In this document: positions 28,477 to 37,372 of the stretch, one piece after another | Numbering within the stretch: position 1 is the stretch's first letter | How the letters are laid out: the number at the start of each line of letters is the position of its first letter | NCBI RefSeq assembly: GCF_963675585.1 | Contig: NZ_OY776413.1 | Location: 372,001 to 436,000 of the forward strand | Direction: 5' to 3' | From: an uncultured Draconibacterium sp. | GTDB taxonomy: Bacteria > Bacteroidota > Bacteroidia > Bacteroidales > Prolixibacteraceae | DNA length: 64,000 bases | The notes under the pieces: model-generated | Told to the model about the DNA's origin: nothing | Databases searched by the model: none | What the model saw: the letters and a program-made list of their open reading frames with translations, nothing else | Made by a program: the position numbers and the translations under genes

Positions 28477-29238
28477 TTAAAACTTCCAGTTTTTTAGCTG
28501 CTCCATGGTTTTGTAGCACGTCATATCAACAGTAACGGGCACCACCGATGCAAAATTGTTGTTTAGTGCGTGAATGTCGGTTTCAATGGCTTCCTCTTCA
28601 AAGTTTTTAAAATAACCGGCCAGCCAGTGGTATTCGCGTCCGTGCGGGTCGGTGCGTTTCTGAAACTCCTCTTCCCACTTGCCATGCGCCTGCCTGCATA
28701 CTTTTATTCCTTCGGGTTTTCCTTTCGGAATATTCACATTTAAACAGGTGTACTCCGGAATCCCGTTTTCCATTACACTTTGAAACACTTTGGCCACAAT
28801 CATTTTTGCTTTCGAGAAATCGGCGTCGGGATTAAAATCATCCAGCGAAAAACCAATTGACGGCACTCCGTGCAAACTTCCCTCGATGGCAGCTCCCATG
28901 GTTCCGCTGTAAATTACACTAATCGACGAGTTGGCGCCGTGGTTGATTCCCGACACCACATAATCGGGTGTACGATCGAGCAAACTGTTAAAACTCAGCT
29001 TTACACAGTCAACCGGAGTACCGTTACATTTGTAGGTTTGCACTCCATGTATTTTTTCGACCGGCACTGCCCGCAGCGGGTAATCAACGGTTATGGAGCA
29101 GGCTTTCCCCGACATGGAAACTTCGGAAGAAATAACAATTACTTCGCCGAAAAAATGCATTACTTCTACCAGTTCGCGCAATCCTTTTGCATGAATTCCG
29201 TCGTCGTTGGTAACTAATATTAATGGACGTTCTGACAT
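28477..29238 (-). CDS. surE: 5'/3'-nucleotidase SurE
   Basis: A 253-residue SurE protein. The N-terminal metal site LVTNDDGIHAKGL contains the paired Asp residues, and the Asn/His ligand motif is VSGINHGANSS. The GTMGAAIEGSLHG-type stretch is also present. It dephosphorylates nucleoside monophosphates. It is the last recognisable core gene before the minisatellite and cassette array. Confidence 0.94.
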   Translation of the reverse strand: MSERPLILVTNDDGIHAKGLRELVEVMHFFGEVIVISSEVSMSGKACSITVDYPLRAVPVEKIHGVQTYKCNGTPVDCVKLSFNSLLDRTPDYVVSGINHGANSSISVIYSGTMGAAIEGSLHGVPSIGFSLDDFNPDADFSKAKMIVAKVFQSVMENGIPEYTCLNVNIPKGKPEGIKVCRQAHGKWEEEFQKRTDPHGREYHWLAGYFKNFEEEAIETDIHALNNNFASVVPVTVDMTCYKTMEQLKNWKF

Positions 29239-29339
29239 ATTTTTTTTGAATAAGAAACAAAGATAAGTAGAAAATACTACCCATTACAAAGTAGAGCATA
29301 AATAGTAAAAAGTAATTGAAACCCGAAAGCCGGCTTATC

Positions 29340-30008
29340 ACGAAAATAGGTTCCGACAGGCTTTGTCTGACAGACATTCGTCAACAAAATGCCCGGGCAC
29401 CTTTTCTCCGGCAGACACAACATGAAAGTTTATTCCGGCAGGCTTTGTCTGGCAGAAACGACATGAAAAACTGTTCCGACACCCTTTGTCCGGCAGACAC
29501 GACATAAAAGTTCGTTCCGGCGAGCTTTGTCTGGCAGACACGACATGAAAGTTTATTCCGGCGAGCTTTGTCTGGCAGACATAACCCGACTGAAAGCTCC
29601 GGCAGCCTTTGTCCGGCAGACATGACATTAAAGTTTATTCCGATAAGCTTTGGTGATTCTCCGCGGCATGAAAGTTTGTTCCGGCTGGCTTTGGTGGTTC
29701 TCCACGGTGTGAAAGTTTGTTCCGGCTGGCTTTGGTGATCCACCACGACATGAAAGTTTGTTCCGACGAGCTTTGGTGATCCACCATGACATGAAAGTTT
29801 GCTCCGGCAGGCTTTGGTGATCCACCACGACATGAAAGTTTGTTCCGACGAGCTTTGGTGGTTCTCCACGGTGTGAAAGTTTGTTCCGACGAGCTTTGGT
29901 GATTCTCCGCGGCATGAAAGTTTGTTCCGACGAGCTTTGGTGGTTCTCCGCGGCATGAAAGTTTGTTCCGACGAGCTTTGTCCGGCAGACATGACATAAA
30001 AAACAGCC
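29340..30008. repeat. 41-bp minisatellite, about 16 units
   Basis: The motif ATGAAAGTTTGTTCC recurs every 41 bases: the GAAAG core lies at 29670, 29711, 29752, 29793, 29834, 29875, 29916 and 29957. In a diverged left half it lies at 29424, 29465, 29506 and 29547. The two halves differ in the linker (GGTGATCCACCACG versus GTCTGGCAGACACG types). The unit is not a multiple of three, yet all three minus-strand frames stay largely open, giving false ORFs. No spacers are present, so it is not a CRISPR array. Confidence 0.9.
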
Positions 30009-30177
30009 CGGACAGGTTATTGCCTGCGGCACTAAGTGCAAATAACAACCAGCTACAGTTAATTACCTTAGTTGAAAATTTAAACGTGTAAATACGAAAG
30101 ATTTTATCAAAAGCATAAAAAGACGTCTTTGCAAAGTATATTATGTTTATATTTAAACCACCAAAAACAAATAACCG

Positions 30178-31299
30178 TTGAATACACGCCCGCAAATAAA
30201 GCTTGAAACAGGTGAACACCGCCAACAGCAGGTAGTTTTGGTGCGTTTTGATTACAATCAGGAAATTAAAAACAGGTTAAAAGAATTATTCCCGGTATAC
30301 TGGAGCAAATCTCACGGGTGCTGGCTGATATGGAGTAAAGATTTTGATTTAGGAAATTTTTATAAAGCACTACGCGATATTACTTACATTGATTACTCGG
30401 CGCTGAAAATAACTACCGAACCGGAACAAAAAGTAAAGCTTAAGCGAAATTATTCTTACCGCAGGAACATTGAATTGCCAAAAGGATATTTTGAAATGCT
30501 GACGCAAAAACGGTATAGCCGGAGTACGATTAAAACCTATGTGGCGTATTTCAAAGATTTCCTGCATTATTTCAGCGAAAGAGACCCGAAAGAAATAGGA
30601 GGAGAAGAAATTAATGCTTATATCCTGGAGCTTATCAATATATGGGATATTACCACCAGCGAGCAAAATCAACGAATAAATGCCATTAAGTTTTATTTTG
30701 AAAAAGTACTTCGAAAAGCAAGACAGGTTTATGAAATTGAGCGTCCGCGAAAAGAAAAGATTTTACCTGATATATTAAGCAAGGAAGAAGTTGGTGCAAT
30801 TTTAAAAACCACTGAAAACCTCAAACACAAAACCCTGCTCTCTACCATTTATTCTTGTGGACTCCGGAGAAGTGAGCTTGTTCATTTAAAAGTTGATGAT
30901 GTAGACTCGAAACGGATGATGATTAAGATTTCGGGTGCAAAAGGGAAAAAAGACAGGTACGTTCAACTTTCGAAAGTCTTATTAAAATTACTCAGGCAAT
31001 ATTATCGTGAATATAAGCCTGGATTTTGGTTGTTTGAAGGGCAAAAAGGAGGGCAATACTCGCCGGAGAATATTGCAATTTTACTTAAAAACGCTGCCCA
31101 AAGGGCGAAAATTACAAAGCGGGTTTATCCGCATATGTTGCGCCACAGTTTTGCAACACACCAATTGGAGCAAGGAGTGGATATCCGGTTTATTCAAGCC
31201 TGGTTAGGTCACGAGAGTGTAAAAACCACACAACGATACACACATGTTTCGGAACATAATTTTAAGAACTTTAAAAATCCATTGGATGAACTACTTTAG
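30178..31299 (+). CDS. XerC/D-like tyrosine recombinase, putative integron integrase lacking the IntI domain
   Basis: A 373-residue protein starting at TTG, because an in-frame stop lies two codons upstream and no ATG precedes the conserved part. The N-terminal extension (about 1-85, RFDYNQEIKNRLKELFPVYWSKSHGCWLIW) is not part of normal XerC/D. A SAM-like core-binding domain follows (about 98-190), then the catalytic domain with Arg230, a Lys in GAKGKKDR (about 255-258), His319, Arg322, His345 and nucleophile Tyr354. About 89 residues separate Arg230 and His319, close to XerD and far less than the roughly 131 in IntI1, so the IntI insertion is missing. Its stop lies 87 bp before the attI-like junction. 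Confidence 0.85.
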   Translation: MNTRPQIKLETGEHRQQQVVLVRFDYNQEIKNRLKELFPVYWSKSHGCWLIWSKDFDLGNFYKALRDITYIDYSALKITTEPEQKVKLKRNYSYRRNIELPKGYFEMLTQKRYSRSTIKTYVAYFKDFLHYFSERDPKEIGGEEINAYILELINIWDITTSEQNQRINAIKFYFEKVLRKARQVYEIERPRKEKILPDILSKEEVGAILKTTENLKHKTLLSTIYSCGLRRSELVHLKVDDVDSKRMMIKISGAKGKKDRYVQLSKVLLKLLRQYYREYKPGFWLFEGQKGGQYSPENIAILLKNAAQRAKITKRVYPHMLRHSFATHQLEQGVDIRFIQAWLGHESVKTTQRYTHVSEHNFKNFKNPLDELL

Positions 31300-31386
31300 A
31301 CAAAAACTTGGGTTACACACCCAATTTGGGGGGATAACCCAAAGTGACAATAGAGATATAACCCAAAGTTTTGGGTTCCACGTACG
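31300..31386 (+). other. attI-like primary recombination site
   Basis: Between the recombinase stop and the first cassette junction (G of GTTACC at 31386) lie two direct copies of TAACCCAAAG (31335-31344 and 31359-31368). An inverted copy CTTGGGTTA (31308-31316) and a palindrome AACCCAAA-GT-TTTGGGTT (31360-31377) are also present. These are natural candidates for recombinase binding sites. The junction motif CGTAC/GTTACC resembles the attC right ends. Confidence 0.7.
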
Positions 31387-31430
31387 TTACCTGCAAGGCT
31401 AAAAGAGAGCATCGTGGTAATTAATTAAAA

Positions 31431-31460
31431 TTGATATGACAGCCTTTTTGACTATTTTTG
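31431..31460 (+). promoter_or_regulatory. Bacteroidota-type promoter for cassette 1
   Basis: TTG (31431-31433) and TATTTTTG (31453-31460) are 19 bp apart, fitting the TTTG/TAnnTTTG promoter of this phylum. It lies inside cassette 1, about 100 bp before its gene, and could also drive downstream cassettes. Confidence 0.6.
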
Positions 31461-31525
31461 ATTAAAACAAAAAATAAGGATTCCCATGAATAAAGGGATA
31501 CAGAAAAATTTTTTTTATAGTGCCT

Positions 31526-31547
31526 AAAATACTCTAACGAGTATTTT
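31526..31547 (+). promoter_or_regulatory. Perfect palindrome upstream of the cassette 1 gene
   Basis: AAAATACTC (31526-31534), four bases TAAC, then GAGTATTTT (31539-31547), ending 14 bp before the ATG. It is a candidate operator. The encoded protein has a winged-helix-like N-terminus that could bind it. Confidence 0.5.
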
Positions 31548-31561
31548 ATATATAGAGCCAT

Positions 31562-33001
31562 ATGACATCAATTGAAAACATATTATTTGAACACGGCCCG
31601 ATAATGTCAAGTGAACTATCGAATCGGTTGCATTTAAAAGAATCGATTCCGTTAAATACGGCAAGTCAAAAAGTTTCAAGAGATAGGAATATCAAAAAAA
31701 TAAAAGGATTCTATACCAGTAATCAGTCATTTTGTTTTCTTGAACAACATGAGCAAAATGGACTTTTTTATGATAGGTTTATAAAATCACTTTTTGACAA
31801 CGGTAAAAAATACTGGTATTGTATTAATGCTTTAAGATTGCATGGTGGAATGTTGCACAAAGACTTTCTTGAATGCTATACAAATTATCCAGTTCTTGCA
31901 CTTAAAGGACATTTACCATTTAATAAGGTTCTGCAAAAATTTATTGAACAAGGCATCTTAGTATATAATTCACCCTATTATTCAATTGCTCCAAAGTTTT
32001 CATTACAACGAAATAGCTCTGTTGCAAATAGAACAATTGAAATGATAAAAAATGATACAATTACATCATTTCATTCTCTGGTGAAAAACATTGGATTAAT
32101 ATCTTTTAATACAGGTAAACACTTTGCAGAATATGGAAAATATCGTTGGTCATTTAAAGGTGTTTCTGCTGTAACTGGATTATTTCAGAATGGTTCCCCA
32201 GGTTTTTTATTGGCAGATATTTTATTGGGTACTTCAATTTATAAAGACGATGTTAGCTTTTTCATTGAAAAACTAAAGAGTATTCAAAGCTTTGCCAATG
32301 CTCCGAGAATTATGCCTTTTCTTATCGTTGATGATTTGGATAAAGAAGCCTTAGGTTTATTAAAACAAAAAGGTGTTGTAATTGGATTTATTAAAGAGTT
32401 ATTTGGACAAAAATATGCAGAGACATTAAAAGAGCTTGTTTCTATTTTGACTAATGCAGGAGCAAGTTTAAAAAAGAGTCCTGATAAATATCTCGATTTA
32501 ATTAAACAATTAAAAAAATACAATGAAGGATTGGTCAATAATATTCGAGGAACTTTATTTGAATATATGGTCGGACATATTCACTCTATAAATTGTCAAA
32601 GTATTGATTTAGGAAGAGAAATTATTGAGAATAATGCGAGACATGAGATGGATGTTTTGGCTATTTACAATGATAGAATTGTGATTGCGGAGTGTAAAGC
32701 AATAAAATCGAAAATTGATATAGACGTGATTGATAAATGGATTAATATAAAAATTCCAGCATTTAAAATCTGGTTTGACAAACAAGAAACATTCAAAAAA
32801 AAGCAACTTGAATTTGAGTTCTGGTCTACAAGTGGATTTACTAAAACAGCTTTGGATAGATTAGAAAAGTTTTCAAATTCCGTTCAGAAGTACAAAGTTG
32901 TATATAAACAAGCCGAAGATATGAGACAAATTGCAAGAGATATGGATAATAAAAAACTGAAAGAGGAATTGGATAACTTCTTTTTAAAAACAGATGTGTA
33001 A
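31562..33001 (+). CDS. Cassette 1: winged-helix plus PD-(D/E)XK nuclease-like protein
   Basis: A 479-residue protein. Residues 1-60 look like a winged helix (HGPIMSSELSNRL, TASQKVSRDRNIKKI). The C-terminal third has a PD-(D/E)XK arrangement: Glu in RGTLFEYMVGHI, Asp364 in HEMDVLAIYNDR, and Glu377-Cys-Lys379 in VIAECKA. The middle is not recognised. The context, first cassette of a defence-rich array, suggests a restriction-type role, but the exact family is unknown. The stop falls 9 bp before attC1. Its leader is long for the array (175 bp) and holds a promoter and palindrome. Confidence 0.7.
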   Translation: MTSIENILFEHGPIMSSELSNRLHLKESIPLNTASQKVSRDRNIKKIKGFYTSNQSFCFLEQHEQNGLFYDRFIKSLFDNGKKYWYCINALRLHGGMLHKDFLECYTNYPVLALKGHLPFNKVLQKFIEQGILVYNSPYYSIAPKFSLQRNSSVANRTIEMIKNDTITSFHSLVKNIGLISFNTGKHFAEYGKYRWSFKGVSAVTGLFQNGSPGFLLADILLGTSIYKDDVSFFIEKLKSIQSFANAPRIMPFLIVDDLDKEALGLLKQKGVVIGFIKELFGQKYAETLKELVSILTNAGASLKKSPDKYLDLIKQLKKYNEGLVNNIRGTLFEYMVGHIHSINCQSIDLGREIIENNARHEMDVLAIYNDRIVIAECKAIKSKIDIDVIDKWINIKIPAFKIWFDKQETFKKKQLEFEFWSTSGFTKTALDRLEKFSNSVQKYKVVYKQAEDMRQIARDMDNKKLKEELDNFFLKTDV

Positions 33002-33010
33002 CAAAGCCCA

Positions 33011-33138
33011 GCAGGTAACACGGTATATACAAAATGGGCGGGTTTGTGCTAATATCAAGGGCAGTAGCCCGCTTCAACATTGTAACGGTTTGATAGATTT
33101 GAACCCCGCAATCGCCCACATTTGCATATACCCATCCG
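33011..33138 (+). repeat. attC1
   Basis: Opens GCAGGTAAC, the complement of the C1 left edge GTTACCTGC (31386-31394), and ends CCGTTA. Outer arms GGTATATACAAAATGGGCG and CGCCCACATTTGCATATACC pair imperfectly. The inner part is of the same type as attC2. Confidence 0.9.
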
Positions 33139-33180
33139 TTATGGGCAAGGCAAGAGAAACACCCTACATAAAATTAAACT

Positions 33181-35637
33181 ATGGAGAAAATAGATGAAGT
33201 ATTAAAAATAGCAAAGGACAGAAACTTAAATGAAGCTGATGTTAGATTCAAGATTATTGATACAATTTTGAGAGATATTCTAGCATGGCCATTAGATTCA
33301 GTTTCTTGTGAAAAGTATGTTGATGGTAATCGAGCTGATTACGTTCTAAAAAGAAAAAACAATACACCTGCACTAATAATTGAGGCTAAAAAAGATACTA
33401 TCTATTTTGAATTACCTGAAACACCAAATTCAAAAAATAATTTTCAAAAAATCACTGTAGAAAAGTTATTGTCCGATTCAAATATCAAAAGTGCAATGCT
33501 ACAGGTAAAAGAATATTGTGAAGATTTAGGTTGTAGTTATGGTGCTATTTCTAATGGTCATGAATGGATATTCTTTTATGTAAATCCACAAAACAAACCT
33601 TGGAAGAAATTACCAGCCTTTGTGATAAGGAATTTGAACTTTTTTAAGGATGATTATACTAGTGCAAAGAATTTATTCGGATATGAAAGTATCATCAACC
33701 AAAACTCATTAAGAAAAAATATTGGTTATGTTAGAACAGGTAACGATGAATTATTTTACCCTAAAAATTCAATAATTACATATAATACACCTGTAAATAG
33801 TAATAAATATGCTCATATTTTATCATCATTAAGTAGAAAATATCTTGGTGTCATTCCAATTGATGATAATGATTTCATGACTAAGTGTTATGTGACCAAT
33901 AAGGGGCATTATGATGATTTGCAAAAGAACGTACAAGGTTTTGTTTTTGATTCCTTAACTCCATTTTTCAAGAATCAAGGTGTTCGAGATTTTTCAGATG
34001 ATAAGAAAGGTGGTGCATTTGCATATAAGATTCAAGAGATAATCAAGAAAGAAAACCTTGATAATGTGATGATTTTGTTTGGTGGTCGAGGTTCTGGAAA
34101 ATCAACTTTTTTAAAGCGTTTCTTTTACTACATAAAACCAGCTGAAATAGAAATGTATGCTCAGCTTTCGCTTGTTGATTTATTAAATTCAGCGCAAGAG
34201 GCGGAAGGATTAACAAAAGATATTTGGGGAAAAGTACTAGAGTCAATTGATACAAAAAAGATACTTGAGCAAGGTAAAAAGGAGTTACTTGAGTTATACT
34301 CTGATAAATTCGAATTGTTTAAAAAGCAGTTCTTAGAAGGTCTTTCAGAAGATAGTTTGGACTATCAGCGGTTAGTAAATGATTTTATTATTAAGCAAAA
34401 GGATGATGTTAAATACACCTGCGAAAGATTAAGTTTTAGCTTAAAAACTAAGGGAAAAGGATTAATAATCATTCTTGACAACTTAGACCAATTCCCACCG
34501 AACCTGCAAGATGTATGTTTCTTGACCGCTACAGAGATTGCAAAAAAATTAGGTTGCTTGGTAATCATTTCCATGCGCGAAGAGCGTTTTTATAGGGTTA
34601 AAACAAAAGGAGTTTTAGATGCTTACAATCCACCTGGTTATCATCTAACTTCACCTGTTATTCCCGATGTATTAGTTAAACGTATCTATTACATTCTTGA
34701 TATTCTAAAAGGGACACCTGATTTAGAAACTGATTTTAATATTAAGAATGTTAATGAGCTAAATACAATAATATCTTTTCTTGAAATATGCAAGAACGAA
34801 ATAAGGCGCAGACGTTCTGCTTTAAGTACTTTTCTTAGATACAGTACCCATGGAGATGTAAGGATGGCACTGGATTTCTTCAAAGGATTTATCACATCAG
34901 GTTACACAAACATTAATGAGATGGCTCCACATCCCGACTGGAAATTTCAGATTCATCAAGTTATAAAACCAATGATGATTCCTGATAGATTCTTTTATGA
35001 CGAAAGATTAAGTAAAGTTCCGAACGTATTTCAAATTAGAAATGAATCGAATAGTTCTCATTTTTCAGGATTAAGATTGTTGGAAATGTTGAATAGTAAA
35101 AGTAACGACAAACCTTCAGGTGGATTCTTGGACGCAAAATATCTTGTTCAAAAGTTTGATAATGACTTTAATTTAAAGGAGGATGCCGAAAAACATTTGG
35201 ACATCTATTTGTCACGGGGTTTGATTGAATCAAGCAATCGATTAGAAGAGTATAATGAAACGGTTGACCAGATTAGGATTACAGCCTTTGGGAAATACTT
35301 TATTGAGAAACTATGTTTAGATTTCACATATTTAGATTTGGTTTCACTTGATTGCGGTATTTATGATGAAGATATTCATCACAGGTTTGTTAGAGATGCA
35401 TCAAGAGAGCTTGACTTATATTTTTCTGGCAACTTTATGGATAGGATTAATCTTCGTTTAAGTCGTGTGGATATGTTTATTAATTATTTGATTAAACAAG
35501 AAGAAAAGGAATTTTCAGAATTAAACTTATCTGGAGAGACAAAACAATATGGATTAAAGATTTATGAACACTTTAAAAAACAAAAGGCTAAGATTGAAAG
35601 AAGTGCTCAAAGAAAACTTGAAAATGAGTACTACTAA
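33181..35637 (+). CDS. Cassette 2: PD-(D/E)XK nuclease fused to P-loop ATPase
   Basis: An 818-residue protein. The N-terminal domain (about 1-170) has an HsdR-N-like nuclease core: Asp53 in NRADYVLK, and Glu68-Ala-Lys70 in LIIEAKKD. A P-loop NTPase follows, with Walker A GGRGSGKS (301-308) and a Walker-B-like LIIILDNLDQ (Asp433, Asp436). The C-terminal 350 residues are helical and unrecognised. The nuclease-ATPase plan resembles several anti-phage effectors, but I cannot name the family. It fills the cassette, with a 42-bp leader and a stop 6 bp before attC2. Confidence 0.75.
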   Translation: MEKIDEVLKIAKDRNLNEADVRFKIIDTILRDILAWPLDSVSCEKYVDGNRADYVLKRKNNTPALIIEAKKDTIYFELPETPNSKNNFQKITVEKLLSDSNIKSAMLQVKEYCEDLGCSYGAISNGHEWIFFYVNPQNKPWKKLPAFVIRNLNFFKDDYTSAKNLFGYESIINQNSLRKNIGYVRTGNDELFYPKNSIITYNTPVNSNKYAHILSSLSRKYLGVIPIDDNDFMTKCYVTNKGHYDDLQKNVQGFVFDSLTPFFKNQGVRDFSDDKKGGAFAYKIQEIIKKENLDNVMILFGGRGSGKSTFLKRFFYYIKPAEIEMYAQLSLVDLLNSAQEAEGLTKDIWGKVLESIDTKKILEQGKKELLELYSDKFELFKKQFLEGLSEDSLDYQRLVNDFIIKQKDDVKYTCERLSFSLKTKGKGLIIILDNLDQFPPNLQDVCFLTATEIAKKLGCLVIISMREERFYRVKTKGVLDAYNPPGYHLTSPVIPDVLVKRIYYILDILKGTPDLETDFNIKNVNELNTIISFLEICKNEIRRRRSALSTFLRYSTHGDVRMALDFFKGFITSGYTNINEMAPHPDWKFQIHQVIKPMMIPDRFFYDERLSKVPNVFQIRNESNSSHFSGLRLLEMLNSKSNDKPSGGFLDAKYLVQKFDNDFNLKEDAEKHLDIYLSRGLIESSNRLEEYNETVDQIRITAFGKYFIEKLCLDFTYLDLVSLDCGIYDEDIHHRFVRDASRELDLYFSGNFMDRINLRLSRVDMFINYLIKQEEKEFSELNLSGETKQYGLKIYEHFKKQKAKIERSAQRKLENEYY

Positions 35638-35643
35638 AGCCCA

Positions 35644-35771
35644 GCCCATAACAATGTGTCATACGTAATGGCGGGGAAAGTAGCAAATATCAAGGTTTGT
35701 GTCTCGCATCAACACCATCTCGGTTTGATAGCAAAAAGCTCCGAAGTCCGCCACTACGCATACACTCACCG
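35644..35771 (+). repeat. attC2
   Basis: Opens GCCCATAAC, matching the C2 left edge GTTATGGGC (33138-33146), and ends CACCGTTA. The outer arms around TGTCATACGTAATGGCGG and CCGCCACTACGCATACA pair. Confidence 0.9.
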
Positions 35772-35799
35772 TTAGCACCCATGCTGAAAAAAAACCAAA

Positions 35800-37236
35800 A
35801 TGACACTGAGTAAAAACTTTTTACATAAAGAACCCGATTTCTTAAAACTATCAAGATTCAGACTGATAGTTGGAGGAATTTTGGGATTGCTTTATTCATT
35901 CTCCTTTTACTCATTCCTTTATATCATGAGAGAATCATTTAGAATTCTTTCCGTTACCGAAAAATATGATTTGTGGGTTCTAACAGACAAAGAGGTAAAC
36001 TTTTACAATCTATTCTTTGCTTTTTTATCAGTTATCATTGGACAATCAGTTTGCTTCGTTTTCTGGTTTGACCAACCTAAGAAGATATTTGGGATTCGTA
36101 ATCACAGAAAGACAGCAATTGTAAACGACCAAAGATTTTTAAACTGGTATTTTTTAAGTTGGTTTTCAAAATTGGCGGTGGTTTTTGGACTCTTTTTCGG
36201 ATTCACATTTCACGGAAGCTGGCATGTTTTCAGCCTCTATCCTGACTATAACTATGTATTTATTCTTATTATAATCACACTATTCTTTCAGACCTGGAAT
36301 ACAATAAGGTCAACTTACATTCGCAAAAGTTTAAAGTGGTTGTTTGTTTCAATAATATTTGTTTCAGTTCTTTCATTCGGCTTATCAAAGATAAACCTGA
36401 TAAATTATAACGTCATTAATAAAAGTATTCTCAGTAAAAACATTCATTATCGATATAAACTCGACCTTCCGTTTTCAGCAATTTATGAAAGGCCAGAAAA
36501 ACTTTCCTTAATTGAGGATATTAATGTTGTCTTTTCTAAAGATGACAAGGTAAGTTCAAAACCAATTATGGTAGCTGACAATAAAGAAATTCCATTAGAC
36601 AGTTTGCATTTCAAAATTCGTGATTGGCAATCAATGAGAGACGAGTTTGAGATTCCTTTTATGGTTTATCGTCTTTACATTAATTGTGATGTTAAAATGG
36701 ATTTTATAAATAAATTAAAAACGGAACTATCTAATTCGGGCATTTATCGCATTTCATATGCTGTAATTCCATCCAATGCCGACTTTGACACAAAGTATTA
36801 TCCAGATGTATCATTCCCGACAAGAATATCTAATTGGTATTCAGATATGACTAAACTGAATGAAATTGAAAAGGAAATAAATGAAACGCCCAATATTATT
36901 CAAATTAAACAAAGCGTAAATGGCATAATTACGATTAACGAAAAAACAGTTGAAATTGCCAAGTTAAAATCGACAATAAAGCAATTGATTAAAAATAATC
37001 CAGACTATTTTATCAAATATAATATCAATGACAGTATAACTTTCTCTGATTATTTTACTGTATTATCAAAATCAACAGAAGCTATACATGAATTAAGGGA
37101 AGAATATTCACAATGGAATTATTCGCAAAAATATGACTGGCTTAGTTTTGAGGAGCAAAGAGAAATTCGGGATAAATATCCACTGAGAATTTTAGAATTG
37201 ACGACAGAAATGATAAAAAAAATTGAAAATAAATAA
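35800..37236 (+). CDS. Cassette 3: multi-pass membrane protein of unknown function
   Basis: A 478-residue protein. About five hydrophobic helices occupy residues 20-205 (GGILGLLYSFSFYSFLYI, FFAFLSVIIGQSVCFVFWF, LAVVFGLFFGF, YVFILIIITLFFQ, LFVSIIFVSVLSFGL). A soluble, probably extracytoplasmic domain covers about 205-478, with a coiled-coil-like middle (MTKLNEIEKEINE). No known domain is recognised. It is the only gene in the cassette, with a 28-bp leader and a stop 6 bp before attC3. Confidence 0.65.
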   Translation: MTLSKNFLHKEPDFLKLSRFRLIVGGILGLLYSFSFYSFLYIMRESFRILSVTEKYDLWVLTDKEVNFYNLFFAFLSVIIGQSVCFVFWFDQPKKIFGIRNHRKTAIVNDQRFLNWYFLSWFSKLAVVFGLFFGFTFHGSWHVFSLYPDYNYVFILIIITLFFQTWNTIRSTYIRKSLKWLFVSIIFVSVLSFGLSKINLINYNVINKSILSKNIHYRYKLDLPFSAIYERPEKLSLIEDINVVFSKDDKVSSKPIMVADNKEIPLDSLHFKIRDWQSMRDEFEIPFMVYRLYINCDVKMDFINKLKTELSNSGIYRISYAVIPSNADFDTKYYPDVSFPTRISNWYSDMTKLNEIEKEINETPNIIQIKQSVNGIITINEKTVEIAKLKSTIKQLIKNNPDYFIKYNINDSITFSDYFTVLSKSTEAIHELREEYSQWNYSQKYDWLSFEEQREIRDKYPLRILELTTEMIKKIENK

Positions 37237-37242
37237 AGCACA

Positions 37243-37372
37243 GGGTGCTAACACAGTACATATTGCAGGGCGGGGTTCGGTGGTACGCCAACTGCGGATT
37301 CTCGCATCGCAGTTCCGTGTCCTTCGGAAAGGAACGCTCTCCGAAATCCGCCCCGACAACATGTACCAACCG
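37243..37372 (+). repeat. attC3
   Basis: Opens GGGTGCTAAC, a perfect 10-base complement of the C3 left edge GTTAGCACCC (35771-35780). Nearly the same sequence type as attC7 and attC15 (GTACATATTGCAGGGCGGGG arm and CGACAACATGTAC arm). Confidence 0.92.

Noticed and set aside
29340-30008. CRISPR array
   Set aside because: Units are head-to-tail without unique spacers, and no cas genes are nearby.
29338-30225. Overlapping minus-strand ORFs of 96-203 codons across the minisatellite
   Set aside because: They exist because the 41-bp unit lacks stops in all three frames. They are low-complexity and have no initiation context.
30178-31299. Calling the recombinase a classical IntI
   Set aside because: The IntI-specific insertion between the first Arg and the His-x-x-Arg motif is absent; spacing is as in XerC/D.
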